A stretch of DNA of 64,000 nt, taken from Bog-532 sp963720945 (lineage in GTDB: Bacteria > Actinomycetota > Actinomycetes > Streptosporangiales > Streptosporangiaceae). The stretch spans positions 62,001-126,000 of the forward strand of contig CAVRHH010000012.1 in the NCBI GenBank assembly GCA_963720945.1, given 5' to 3'. The number at the start of each line of letters is the position of its first letter. The first letter of the stretch is position 1. Of the stretch, positions 26,342 to 34,878 are shown one piece after another. The position numbers and the translations under genes were made by a program. The notes below the pieces were generated by a model. That model did not search any database and was not told the origin of the DNA. It worked only from the letters and a program-made list of their open reading frames with translations.

Positions 26342-27761
26342 CATTTCCGAGTCCCTCGCTGAACCACCAATACCTGCCAAACCGTTTCGTGGAATTGATG
26401 CTTTTCGGTATAGCGACCGCGGCATCTTCTTCGCACGCAAGGACGAGTCCCTGAACTTGCTCCGGTACATCACCATCTATCGGGGGGTTTTCCTTTACGG
26501 AGAATCGGGCGCTGGGAAGTCTTCGCTTGTTGAGGCCGGTGTTCTCGCGGACGTGATCTCGGACGGGCTCCAGCCCGAGAGGATCCGAGTACAGCCTCGT
26601 GCCGCCCAAGAACTGGTTGTGGAACGTATCCCTGTGTCGCCGGATTCGCCAACGCCTTGGCTTCCGTCACTTTTCTCCTCCATTTCGCCCTCCTCGTCAC
26701 GCATAGTGCTCCCTGTAAAAAAGTTCGAAGACGTGCTGCGCACACGCACTTCGGACACAGATGGGTGTCGATCACTCCTGGTGTTCGACCAATTTGAAGA
26801 AATAGTTACACTTTTCGAGGAGGCCAGCCCGAAGCGTAACCGCAAAGCCGCTCGCGAAGCGCAGGACCGTATCATCGACTTGATCGCCAGGCTCCATAAT
26901 GATGAGAAACTTGCCGTGAAGTTTCTTCTTGTCTTTCGCGAGGATTACCTCGCGAACGTGATTAAGCTCCTTCATGCGACGCCAGAAATGAAAGACCATT
27001 CTATGCGCCTTATGAGGCCCGGTGACGGGGCCGTGAGGGAAATCATCCGCGGACCGTTCGAACGATATCCTGGCCGATTTGCGAAGGAGATAGCGGCCGA
27101 TCTGGCGCGACGAGTTGAGGAAGCGATCGACCAGCGTAGTGAAGACCTAGCGGCAGACATGAACCTGTGGGAGCTCCAGATAGTCTGCCAGCGGCTTTGG
27201 GAATCCGACAACCCGGATGCTCTGTTCGAGGAGCAAGGTCTCGGGGGAATTATTGAAAACTATCTTACAGAAGCGTTGACAGCGTTGCCCGAGGACCAGC
27301 GGCAGGCCGCAACTGTTCTGCTAGAGTTTATGGTCACACCATCTGGTGCCAGAAATGTCATCTCTGAGTGGGATCTACTGGACCGAGCTGAGAAGGAAGA
27401 AGGTATTGAACTTAGCAGGGCGAGGGAGATATTGCACGTGCTTGCCGATACGCGACTCGTGCGACGCGAGCTCCGGTGGTATGTTAACGTTTACGAGATC
27501 ACGAGCGAGTTCCTCGCCCCGTGGATTAAGGCCCAGCGCGAGCGTCGCGTTGCCGCCCGGAGAGTTCAGCAAGCTTTCCAGAGTAATATTGGCGTTCAAA
27601 CAGCAATCGCTGCGCTCAGAGAGCACGTGGATGATGTCGCGGCAAGGAAAACTGGCGATGTGTCAGCGATCCAGGAGCTCCGCCAACTCATCGATCGGAT
27701 AGAGCTGATCGCCCTAGGGTTGATATCTGAGCCCGGATCTCCGGCAGTTAGTGAACCGTAG
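26328..27761 (+). CDS. nSTAND1-type ATPase, partner of SIR2
   Basis: A 477-residue STAND NTPase. It begins with the nSTAND1 lead-in FRGIDAFRYSDRGIFFARKD, then Walker A GESGAGKS (58-65), Walker B LLVFDQFEE (150-158), and a winged-helix region near 370-400 (ARE ... LADTRLVRRELRWYVNVYEI). The last 60 residues are helical. Unlike most defence STAND proteins it has no long C-terminal repeat sensor and no fused effector; SIR2 is a separate overlapping gene, so this protein may be the sensor and switch for it. Same A/T-rich composition as the SIR2 gene. A 96-base gap follows before the protease gene. Confidence 0.87.
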   Translation: MTLPDISESLAEPPIPAKPFRGIDAFRYSDRGIFFARKDESLNLLRYITIYRGVFLYGESGAGKSSLVEAGVLADVISDGLQPERIRVQPRAAQELVVERIPVSPDSPTPWLPSLFSSISPSSSRIVLPVKKFEDVLRTRTSDTDGCRSLLVFDQFEEIVTLFEEASPKRNRKAAREAQDRIIDLIARLHNDEKLAVKFLLVFREDYLANVIKLLHATPEMKDHSMRLMRPGDGAVREIIRGPFERYPGRFAKEIAADLARRVEEAIDQRSEDLAADMNLWELQIVCQRLWESDNPDALFEEQGLGGIIENYLTEALTALPEDQRQAATVLLEFMVTPSGARNVISEWDLLDRAEKEEGIELSRAREILHVLADTRLVRRELRWYVNVYEITSEFLAPWIKAQRERRVAARRVQQAFQSNIGVQTAIAALREHVDDVAARKTGDVSAIQELRQLIDRIELIALGLISEPGSPAVSEP

Positions 27762-27857
27762 CTGAGCAACTCACGCGCACTTTCTCCGGATCGTGTTCCA
27801 GACCGAACAGCAGGACGCCATGGCCAGCCACAAGATCTTTGATTGAGAGGCGGTGCT

Positions 27858-29339
27858 GTGAGCGACCAGCAGACGCCCGGACCACTGCAGCCCCAGCGGC
27901 CGTCGCTGCGCGATGAAATAATCTCCGATGCGTTGCTGGATCCGGGTGAGCGCGCCGGCATGGGCCTACCGGTAACCGATGACGAGCCGCTGCCTGTCGT
28001 TATCGAGCTGAATCTGCAGCACGCCCGCGGTTTGCCCGGGGCAGTGAGCCAGCTCCAGGCGGATTGGGCTGCCGCGATCGGTGGTTCACCGCCTCCGCAG
28101 ACCGCGGATATCTACTGTCGCGCCGACCTTACGATCCACCAGGTTCAGGCGCTCGTATCTACAGACTTGGGGACGAGGGACCCATCGGACCGGGCAATTT
28201 ACCGGATCTGGCCGGACTTCCCTGTCCAGCCGCTCATCGATAGATCCTGCAGCACCGTCAAGGCGGACGCCGCCCGCCGGTCCTATGATGCTGCGGGCCG
28301 CGGCATCGTCTGGGCGGTCATCGATTCCGGGATCGACCAGAATCATCCGCACTTCAGCCCCTACGGGACGCTTGGCGGAGATGTCGCGAACCTTCACAGG
28401 GACTTTACGCAGGCCGATGATCCGCAGCCGGGCTCTGCGCTGACCGACGGCTTGGGCCACGGGACGCACGTCGCCGGCATCATCGCCGGCGGCCTCGGGC
28501 CCGACGCCCCGGATCACCGGGTGACGCAGCACGTCCAAGACCCGAAGAACCCACAGCAGTCGGTGTCCCACGACCGTGCCGTGGATGCGGCGTTGCTCGC
28601 CGGCATCGCTCCCCACGCCAAGCTGGTCAGCTTGAAGGTGCTCGACGACACCGGAGCAGGCAGTTCGATGAACGTGGTGCGGGCGCTTGAGTATGTGCGC
28701 ACCCAGATCAACGGGCAGAAGCTGATGCGCGTGCACGGCGTCAACCTGAGCGTCGGATACGAGTTCAACGCCAAGTGGTTTGCGTGCGGTCAGAGTCCCC
28801 TGTGCGTCGAGGTCAACCGGCTCGTCAGGTCCGGTGTTGTCGTGGTAATTGCGGCTGGGAATACGGGCTATGGGGTCCTGAGCAGTGCGCAACGGCAGAC
28901 CAGCGTCGGTTTTTCTATGACGATCAACGACCCGGGGAACGCCGATCTGCCGATCACCGTCGGCTCCACGCACCGGGATATGCCACACACCTACGGCCTG
29001 TCGTACTTCTCCTCCAAGGGCCCCACAGGTGATGGCCGCGCCAAACCTGACCTGGTCGCCCCGGGCGAACGCATCACGTCGTGTGCCGCAGGCCGCGCCC
29101 TCGCTGGTGTGGGCGAGACCTCGGGCCGTGCCGTCTACGTGGAAGACAGCGGGACGAGCATGGCCGCCACGCACGTGTCCGGCGCCATCGCCGCGTTCGT
29201 GTCCATCCGCCAGGAGTTCATCGGGCAGCCCGAAAAGATCAAGCAAATCTTCACCAGCTCGGCGACCTCCCTGGGCCGCGAACGATATTTCGAAGGCCAC
29301 GGTCTCGTCGACCTGATGCGCGCAATCCAATCCGTGTAG
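27858..29339 (+). CDS. Cytoplasmic subtilisin-like (S8) protease
   Basis: A 493-residue serine protease of family S8. The triad is complete: Asp156 in VIDSGIDQNHPHF, His201 in GLGHGTHVAGIIAGG, Ser434 in SGTSMAATHVSGA, with the oxyanion Asn335 in AAGN. There is no signal peptide; about 145 residues precede the catalytic domain and may be an inhibitory or recruiting domain. An insertion rich in Gln, Asp and His follows the His motif (about 214-240). The GTG at 27858 is chosen because GAGAGG lies seven bases upstream. It is followed after 13 bases by the hydrolase gene and preceded by the SIR2-STAND pair, which suggests an immune or conflict role and not nutrition. Confidence 0.9.
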   Translation: MSDQQTPGPLQPQRPSLRDEIISDALLDPGERAGMGLPVTDDEPLPVVIELNLQHARGLPGAVSQLQADWAAAIGGSPPPQTADIYCRADLTIHQVQALVSTDLGTRDPSDRAIYRIWPDFPVQPLIDRSCSTVKADAARRSYDAAGRGIVWAVIDSGIDQNHPHFSPYGTLGGDVANLHRDFTQADDPQPGSALTDGLGHGTHVAGIIAGGLGPDAPDHRVTQHVQDPKNPQQSVSHDRAVDAALLAGIAPHAKLVSLKVLDDTGAGSSMNVVRALEYVRTQINGQKLMRVHGVNLSVGYEFNAKWFACGQSPLCVEVNRLVRSGVVVVIAAGNTGYGVLSSAQRQTSVGFSMTINDPGNADLPITVGSTHRDMPHTYGLSYFSSKGPTGDGRAKPDLVAPGERITSCAAGRALAGVGETSGRAVYVEDSGTSMAATHVSGAIAAFVSIRQEFIGQPEKIKQIFTSSATSLGRERYFEGHGLVDLMRAIQSV

Positions 29340-29352
29340 GGGGAGACGCTTC

Positions 29353-30750
29353 ATGGCTGACATCGCGGGCTGGCCACACTGGGAGATCGAGTTCGGCAAG
29401 GCTGGGAACACGGATGCCGCGGCACGCGCGGCTCTTCTCGGCCAGATCACCAAGGCGAACCTCACCGACCTGATCGTCATGAGTCACGGCTGGAACAGCA
29501 GTCCAGGCCACGCTCGCCAACTGTACGAGCAGTGGTTCGGCATGCTCCCACCACTCCTGCCAAGTGGATCCGCCGCCAGCCCCGGAACGGTCGGCGTGAT
29601 CTGGCCCGCCATGCTCTGGCCGGACGAGCCGCAGCCCGTATCAGCCACCACCGAAGGCGGCGCGGCAGCGCTACCTGAACCTGCTGCCGCAAGCGGGCCA
29701 CTAGGCGCACCCGTAGCCGCGCTAAGCGCTGTCTACCCCGACCCCGGACAGCAGCAGATCCTCAGCCAGCTTGCCGCTCTGCTTAACGAGCAATCCCCTG
29801 ACCCGCAGGCGCTGGCCCAGTTCCACAACCTGATGCGCGCGCTTGGCGCCACCGAGCCCCAGACTATCGGTTTGGAGGACTCCGGCCCGCTCACGATACT
29901 CAACGAGAACCCCGAGACACTCGCGGCCCGTTTTGCTGCAGCTCTCGACGAGGCCACCGTACAAGCGACGACCAGCGCTGCGGCCGCTGGCGGAGCATTC
30001 GACGAGGGCGGTGCCGCGGATCTTTCGGACATCACACTGGCGGACACCAGCCAGCCCGCTGCGGGAGGGATCGGAGACATCAACGCGCGACTCTGGAACG
30101 GGGCGAAGGAGGCCCTCAGACAATTTACATACTGGCAAATGAAGCAGCGTGCCGGGACGGTCGGGCAGCACGGCCTCGGTCCCTTTATCGGCGACCTTGC
30201 CAACCAGGCACCGAACCTGCACGTGCACTTGATAGGCCACAGCTTCGGGGCACGCCTCGTATCGTTCTCGCTCGTGGGCCTGCCTGACCTCAAGCCGTCG
30301 CCCGTCCGCTCACTCACGCTGCTCGAGGGAGCCTTCTCGCATTTCGCGTTCGCATCCACTCTGCCGCAAGACCCTGCCCGGTCCGGCGCCCTCAACGGCA
30401 TGATGGCACGGGTCGCCGGCCCACTGCTTGCGTGCTATTCATCGCATGACAAGGCCGTCGGGCTCTTCTACCCGGTCGCCTCGATGACTGCGAACGACGA
30501 CGCCGCCGGACTCACCGACGACTTGATGTTCCGCTGGGGCGGCCTGGGCCACGACGGAGCTCAAGCTGTAAGCGCAACGACGGTGACGCTGCAGGCCACG
30601 GGGACTCCCTACGATTTTGCCGCCAGCCAGTTCACCAACATCGACACAAGCGCCGTGGTCTGCCACGGGGGCCCGCCATCGGGCGCCCACAGTGATATCG
30701 TCCACCCCGAACTTGGCTGGGCGATGCTGACCGCCGCAGGGCTGATCTGA
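29353..30750 (+). CDS. Alpha/beta hydrolase, lipase- or esterase-like
   Basis: A 465-residue cytoplasmic protein with an alpha/beta hydrolase core in two parts. IVMSHGWNSS (41-50) gives the oxyanion strand; the nucleophile elbow is LIGHSFGARL (Ser297); Asp366 in SSHDKAVG and His446 in GAHSDI are likely acid and base. Between strand 1 and the elbow lies an insertion of about 200 residues, Ala/Pro/Gln-rich, which could be a lid. Substrate unknown: ester, lipid or a peptide-linked group are possible. GGGGGAG sits seven bases before the ATG. It is closely coupled to the S8 protease and is the last gene of the cassette. Confidence 0.82.
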   Translation: MADIAGWPHWEIEFGKAGNTDAAARAALLGQITKANLTDLIVMSHGWNSSPGHARQLYEQWFGMLPPLLPSGSAASPGTVGVIWPAMLWPDEPQPVSATTEGGAAALPEPAAASGPLGAPVAALSAVYPDPGQQQILSQLAALLNEQSPDPQALAQFHNLMRALGATEPQTIGLEDSGPLTILNENPETLAARFAAALDEATVQATTSAAAAGGAFDEGGAADLSDITLADTSQPAAGGIGDINARLWNGAKEALRQFTYWQMKQRAGTVGQHGLGPFIGDLANQAPNLHVHLIGHSFGARLVSFSLVGLPDLKPSPVRSLTLLEGAFSHFAFASTLPQDPARSGALNGMMARVAGPLLACYSSHDKAVGLFYPVASMTANDDAAGLTDDLMFRWGGLGHDGAQAVSATTVTLQATGTPYDFAASQFTNIDTSAVVCHGGPPSGAHSDIVHPELGWAMLTAAGLI

Positions 30751-30986
30751 CGGTTAGCTCATGGGACCGAGAAGCAGGCCACCTTGTATATCAACTTCAG
30801 AATGAGCATGCCCCCCGGAGACACGGTAGGTAAGCTCCGCGTCGCGGTGGTCCGTAGAGGGATTGCCTACCGGACACGCCGGAGCACCACCCTGCGCGCC
30901 GCGCGGCCTGCGGGAACGCTGTCTCGTAAGACCAGTCCGCTCAATAGTCCGGTGACCGGAGGTTAAACGGTCCACTGCCTGGTCGG

Positions 30987-31020
30987 GTGGCCCGGGGGAA
31001 TCGCACCCCCGGGCTCCCAC
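30987..31020. terminator. GC-rich hairpin between the cassette and the NACHT gene
   Basis: Stem CCCGGGGG (30991-30998) and CCCCCGGG (31006-31013) around a seven-base loop, extended after a CTC bulge by GTGG (30987-30990) and CCAC (31017-31020). It lies between two convergent genes and can act as a terminator. It resembles a tRNA T-arm at first sight, but no full tRNA can be folded around it. Confidence 0.6.
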
Positions 31021-31022
31021 AG

Positions 31023-31054
31023 AACCGGTTATGTGGAATTCCACATAACCGGTT
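31023..31054. repeat. Perfect 32-bp palindrome
   Basis: Left arm AACCGGTTATGTGG (31023-31036), centre AATT, right arm CCACATAACCGGTT (31041-31054). The core GGTTATGT recurs outside it at about 31069-31076. It lies three bases beyond the GC hairpin and 18 bases before the NACHT stop. Possible roles are a recombination site, an operator or a transposon-end relic. Confidence 0.85.
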
Positions 31055-31071
31055 GTATGTCCAAGACGCGG

Positions 31072-32811
31072 TTATGTTGAGCGCGCGCCCGGCCGGCCGG
31101 GTTTGCCCTGCTCAGCACCGGTCATATCGGTGAGATGTTCAACGGCCGCGAGCCCGAACATTAGCCCGCCTCCGAGCCAGACTCCGCGCCCGGCCGCGAG
31201 CTCTCTAACGCTGATTCGCATGCCGTGCACGGGTGCTGTCGGGGGCCGCTGGAACTCTGCCGTGGCTGCCCCGGCAAAAAAAAGCCCGGCCACGAGCCCG
31301 AGTACGAGCCCGGAGCCGAGCCCGAGTACTAGCCCGAATACGAACCCGAGGCGGAGCCCGGCCGCGAGCCCGAATACGAGCCCGGAGCCGAGCCCGAATA
31401 CGAGCCCGCCCGCGAGCCCGCCCGCGAGCCCGGCCATACGTCTGAAGGCAGTGTCCGGTACGGCTTGCCGCAGCTGCCACCAGGCAAGGTCGGAGCCGCC
31501 GATCGTTTGTTCAAGGTGGCGCGCGAGGAACGCTAGCCACCCTTCGGCCTGCTCCACTGTGCAGCGGCCTCTGGTGGGTGACCGGTAGGCGGCGGGGATG
31601 AACGCGTGGAACAAGTGAGCCTCGACCGCCAGCCGGTCCGCGAAGTCGCACAGCTCAGCCGGGTCATCCAGATCCCCGTCCGGCTCATCTGGGCGGGGGT
31701 TGTAGATGGTCCTGGCCAGACCGGCCATCAGCGGCGTGGCCAGGGCCTGCCGCACGGGCGATCCTGCGCTGAGGGTGTCTAGGAATTCCCAGCGGTCCTC
31801 GGCAGGGCCTGCAGTTTTACGCAGGTACTTGGCCACCTCGCCGAATTGCAGGGTGCTCAGCTGGACTGCTGCTGCCTGCAGGGCGGCCCCTTGGCCGTGC
31901 TGTGGGCTTACCGCAGCCCGGTACTGCTCCGTGCGGCAGGTGACCACCACCTGTTCGCCGGGTCGCAGCGCGTCGTTGATCCGAGTGATCGCCACCGGCC
32001 GAGCCGCCTCAGGGATCTCATCCAGCCCATCCAAGACTGGCAGGATCAGCCCGGCTTTAACCAGCGCCGCGAAGCGGTTGTCCCCCGCAAACCCGGGCGG
32101 CGGGGGCCCGGCCAGGTCAGGGTAGCCGGTGACGAGCGTGGCACCTAGCCAGTCGTGCAAGTCCTGCCTGGCTGGATCCCAGGACGCCAGCGTAGCCAGG
32201 ATCGGGACGGGGCCGCCAGCGGCTCGTCGGGCAAGCAGGTCCAGGACGAGGCCGACCATCAGCATCGTCTTGCCCGAACCCGGCTCGCCGAGCACCATCA
32301 GTCGGCCGGTCGGCACCATCGCCAGGACGTCTGCCAGCTTCCTGTCGCCACCGCCGGCTAGGTCTTCGGGTCCCTTGGCCCAGTGTTCCCGCGTCGGCGT
32401 CGACCACCCAGCGCCCCTGGTCGCCAGCGTCTTCAGAGCGTCCAGGTCACCCGCCAGGGGTGCATTGACCACAGTCCAGGCCACGGACAGCGGATAGGGA
32501 CCGTTCAGCCCGCGCGCTTCAGCTTTACGCTCCCACTGGGAGCGGAGCCGGGAAGCAAGTCCGTCGGCTATCTGGGCCACGCTTCGCGGGCGCTGGGCAT
32601 CCTGAAGGGCTGCCCAGCCCAGGTATAGAGCAGGCAATCCCAGAAGGAATGTGACCACCAGACCGGGTACGCCGAGGTGGTAGTAGAGGGTCACCGCCAT
32701 TGCCGCTGTCGAGGTCGGTGGCCGTCCGGGGCCCGGGAAGGGCACAGGACGGCCAGGCCAGAAGGACCAGGCGCGAGGACCGATGCTGACAAAGGATAGA
32801 TTCATTAGCAT
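31072..32811 (-). CDS. Membrane-associated NACHT NTPase
   Basis: A 579-residue STAND-class NTPase of a type common in Streptomyces and relatives. One membrane helix (about 46-68) is followed by the segment LNGPYPLSVAW, then Walker A GEPGSGKT (175-182), Walker B LPVLDGLDEI (257-266), and TCRTEQYRA. After the NACHT region, residues about 460-535 form a Gly-Leu-rich hydrophobic tract (GLVFGLGSGLVFGLA and variants), probably several membrane segments. Family members often continue with a soluble C-terminal part; here the protein stops soon after the tract, so it may be shortened. The start is uncertain: the first ATG at 32811 has no ribosome site and ATG at 32700 is possible. It faces the SIR2 cassette and extends the defence island. 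Confidence 0.82.
   Translation of the reverse strand: MLMNLSFVSIGPRAWSFWPGRPVPFPGPGRPPTSTAAMAVTLYYHLGVPGLVVTFLLGLPALYLGWAALQDAQRPRSVAQIADGLASRLRSQWERKAEARGLNGPYPLSVAWTVVNAPLAGDLDALKTLATRGAGWSTPTREHWAKGPEDLAGGGDRKLADVLAMVPTGRLMVLGEPGSGKTMLMVGLVLDLLARRAAGGPVPILATLASWDPARQDLHDWLGATLVTGYPDLAGPPPPGFAGDNRFAALVKAGLILPVLDGLDEIPEAARPVAITRINDALRPGEQVVVTCRTEQYRAAVSPQHGQGAALQAAAVQLSTLQFGEVAKYLRKTAGPAEDRWEFLDTLSAGSPVRQALATPLMAGLARTIYNPRPDEPDGDLDDPAELCDFADRLAVEAHLFHAFIPAAYRSPTRGRCTVEQAEGWLAFLARHLEQTIGGSDLAWWQLRQAVPDTAFRRMAGLAGGLAGGLVFGLGSGLVFGLAAGLRLGFVFGLVLGLGSGLVLGLVAGLFFAGAATAEFQRPPTAPVHGMRISVRELAAGRGVWLGGGLMFGLAAVEHLTDMTGAEQGKPGRPGARST
31285..31435. repeat. Short repeats coding the Gly-Leu tract
   Basis: On the plus strand the motif GAGCCCGAGTAC or GAGCCCGGAGCC recurs many times; on the coding strand it gives GLVLGL/GLGSGL units. 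Repeat growth in a membrane segment may explain why this part varies in length between family members. Confidence 0.6.
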
Positions 32812-32894
32812 AGATCGTCAATGAAACGGGCGCCGGTCCCGGAACCTGCACGATTGATGCCGCGCCGGACGGCCGGGGAGAAGCGGAGCGGGGC

Positions 32895-33797
32895 TCAGCT
32901 GGTGACGTCGGCGGAGGTGAAACGGGCCCACGCGATCGAGCCGAAGATCACCAGGTACACCGCGAACGACAGCAGGCCTTTGAGCAGGGTCCCGGAGTCG
33001 ACCGGCACCCGCAGCAGCGAGTCGAACGAGTTCCACCAGTGCGTCGGCAGGTACGGCTGGATGACCGCGAACTGCGGTACCTGGTCCGCGACCTCGCTGG
33101 CCACGACGAAGATGGCCAGCGCGGCGATCGCGCCGATCGCGTGCTCGGTGAAGGCCGAGACGGCCAGGCCGATCGCGCCGAGGGAGGCCATCGCGGCGGC
33201 CACGTAGAGGCTGACGAACACGAGCCGCAGGATGCCCTCGGCCAGCGGGACCGTGGTGCCGGACAGCAGGGTCACCGGGCCGATCGGGAACAGCACGGCG
33301 CCCACGGCCAGGGCCACGCCGGTCACCACGAACGTGACCGCGAGCGCGAACACGACGATCACGGCGTACTTGACGGCGAGCAGCCGGGTCCGCCCGGCCG
33401 GCACGGCCAGCAGGTAACGCAGCGTCCCGTACCCGGCCTCGCCCGCGATCGAGTCGCCGGCGACCACGGCCACGACCACCGGCATCACCAGGGTGAGCAG
33501 GATGGTCAGCGCGATGAAGCTGAGGAAGATCCCGTTCCCGGTGAGCTGGGTGACAAAGGAGAGGCCACCCCCGCCGCCCCCGCCGCGCGGATGCGACGCC
33601 AGCCGCAGCCCGACACCGATGAGGATGGGGAAGAGCGCGGCCACGGCCAGCAGCAGCAGGTTCCGCCGCCGCAGGAAGACCTGGCGCAGCTCGGACCGGA
33701 AGAAGCGCAGCCAGGCCCGGGCGGCCCCCACCCGGGCCGGGCCGGCGACCGGGCCGGCCCCCGCGGCCGGGGATTCGATCGCGGTTGCCTCAGCCAT
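32895..33797 (-). CDS. ABC-2 type transporter permease
   Basis: Membrane subunit of an ABC-2 exporter: about 300 residues with six hydrophobic segments (first LLLLAVAALFPILIGVG, last LLSFAVYLVIFGSIAWA) and a Gly-rich loop after the first. The ATG at 33797 overlaps the end of the ATPase gene by eight bases; the upstream TTG is less likely. Works with the ATPase encoded just upstream. Substrate unknown. Confidence 0.88.
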   Translation of the reverse strand: MAEATAIESPAAGAGPVAGPARVGAARAWLRFFRSELRQVFLRRRNLLLLAVAALFPILIGVGLRLASHPRGGGGGGGLSFVTQLTGNGIFLSFIALTILLTLVMPVVVAVVAGDSIAGEAGYGTLRYLLAVPAGRTRLLAVKYAVIVVFALAVTFVVTGVALAVGAVLFPIGPVTLLSGTTVPLAEGILRLVFVSLYVAAAMASLGAIGLAVSAFTEHAIGAIAALAIFVVASEVADQVPQFAVIQPYLPTHWWNSFDSLLRVPVDSGTLLKGLLSFAVYLVIFGSIAWARFTSADVTS

Positions 33798-34878
33798 CGA
33801 CGTCAAACCCCTCTCCGGTCAGCCCGACGAAGAGATCCTCCAGGCTGGGGGTCACGACGCCCAGCCCCCGGACCCCGACACCGGCGTGGACAAGCCCCGC
33901 ACAGATCCGTTCGGGCTCGAAGTCACCGAGCTGGGCCGTGACCTCATGGCCCGTGACCACCGGATCCGGCAGCCCGAGGTCTTTGAGCACGGCGGCGGCC
34001 GCGGCGGGATCGGCGGTCTCCACCTGGATCCGCGCGGCGCCGGTCTGGCGCAGCTCCTCCAGCGGGCCCTGGAACACCAGCCGCCCGGTGCGCATCACCC
34101 CCACGTGCGAGCAGACCTGCTCAACCTCAGCCAGCAGATGGGAGGAGACGAACACGGTGATCCCGTCGGCGGCGATCTCCCGGATGAGCCCGCGCACCTC
34201 ACGGGTGCCCTGCGGGTCGAGCCCGTTGGTGGGCTCGTCGAGGATGATCAGCTGCCGCGGGGTCAGCAGGCCGGCCGCGATGGCGAGCCGCTGCTTCATG
34301 CCGAGGGAGTAGTTGCGGTAGCGCTTTCCGGCCGCGGCCAGCAGCCCCACGCGGTCCAGCGCGCGGGTGATCCGCTCCGTGGCGGTCCGCGGGTCGGCCG
34401 TGCGGTCCGCCGCGTCGCACCGGGCCAGGTTGTCCCGGCCGCTCAGGAACGGGTAGAACGCGGGACCCTCGATCAGCGAGCCGACGTGCGGGAGCACCTG
34501 CACCGCGCCCCGCGGCATCGGAACGCCCAGCAGTGACGCCTGCCCGCTCGTCGGGAAGGCCAGGCCGAGCAGCATCCGGATGGTGGTCGTCTTGCCGGAA
34601 CCGTTCGGGCCGAGGAAGCCGTACACCGAGCCGCGCGGGACGGCCAGGTCGATGTGGTCCACGGCGACCTGGCCGCCGCGGAACCGCTTGGTCAGGCCGC
34701 TCGTCGCCACGGCTAGCGCTAGGCCTGCCGCGCCCGGGGACGCGGCAGGCCCGGCAGCGTGACCGGCGGCAGGCTGGGCGGCGCCGGTTCTGGCGCTTCC
34801 TGGTTCGGCGGCGCCGGGTTCGGCCGTCCCGCCGGGCGCCCCCGCGGGGCCCGGTGAAGCGGCGCGGACGCCGGTCAC
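33790..34878 (-). CDS. ABC transporter ATPase
   Basis: ATP-binding subunit of the same exporter. Motifs: Walker A GFLGPNGSGKTTTIRML, signature NYSLGMKQRLAIAAGLL, Walker B LIILDEPTNGLDP and the switch His in VFVSSHLLAEVE. The start is taken as GTG at 34878, giving MTGVRAASPG, because it would overlap the repaired stop of the upstream LolA-like gene (GTGA). About 60 Ala/Pro/Gly-rich residues precede the domain. Confidence 0.88.
   Translation of the reverse strand: MTGVRAASPGPAGAPGGTAEPGAAEPGSARTGAAQPAAGHAAGPAASPGAAGLALAVATSGLTKRFRGGQVAVDHIDLAVPRGSVYGFLGPNGSGKTTTIRMLLGLAFPTSGQASLLGVPMPRGAVQVLPHVGSLIEGPAFYPFLSGRDNLARCDAADRTADPRTATERITRALDRVGLLAAAGKRYRNYSLGMKQRLAIAAGLLTPRQLIILDEPTNGLDPQGTREVRGLIREIAADGITVFVSSHLLAEVEQVCSHVGVMRTGRLVFQGPLEELRQTGAARIQVETADPAAAAAVLKDLGLPDPVVTGHEVTAQLGDFEPERICAGLVHAGVGVRGLGVVTPSLEDLFVGLTGEGFDVDG

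Noticed and set aside
30981..31020. tRNA-like 3' arm (hairpin with GGGGG, TGCGATT loop, CCCCC)
   Set aside because: The loop departs from the usual TTCGA-type sequence and no D-arm, anticodon arm or acceptor stem can be placed around it; a terminator hairpin explains it.
34199..34874. Arg-rich C-terminal extension of the LolA-like frame
   Set aside because: It is the ATPase gene read in the wrong frame after a one-base shift, not a real domain.
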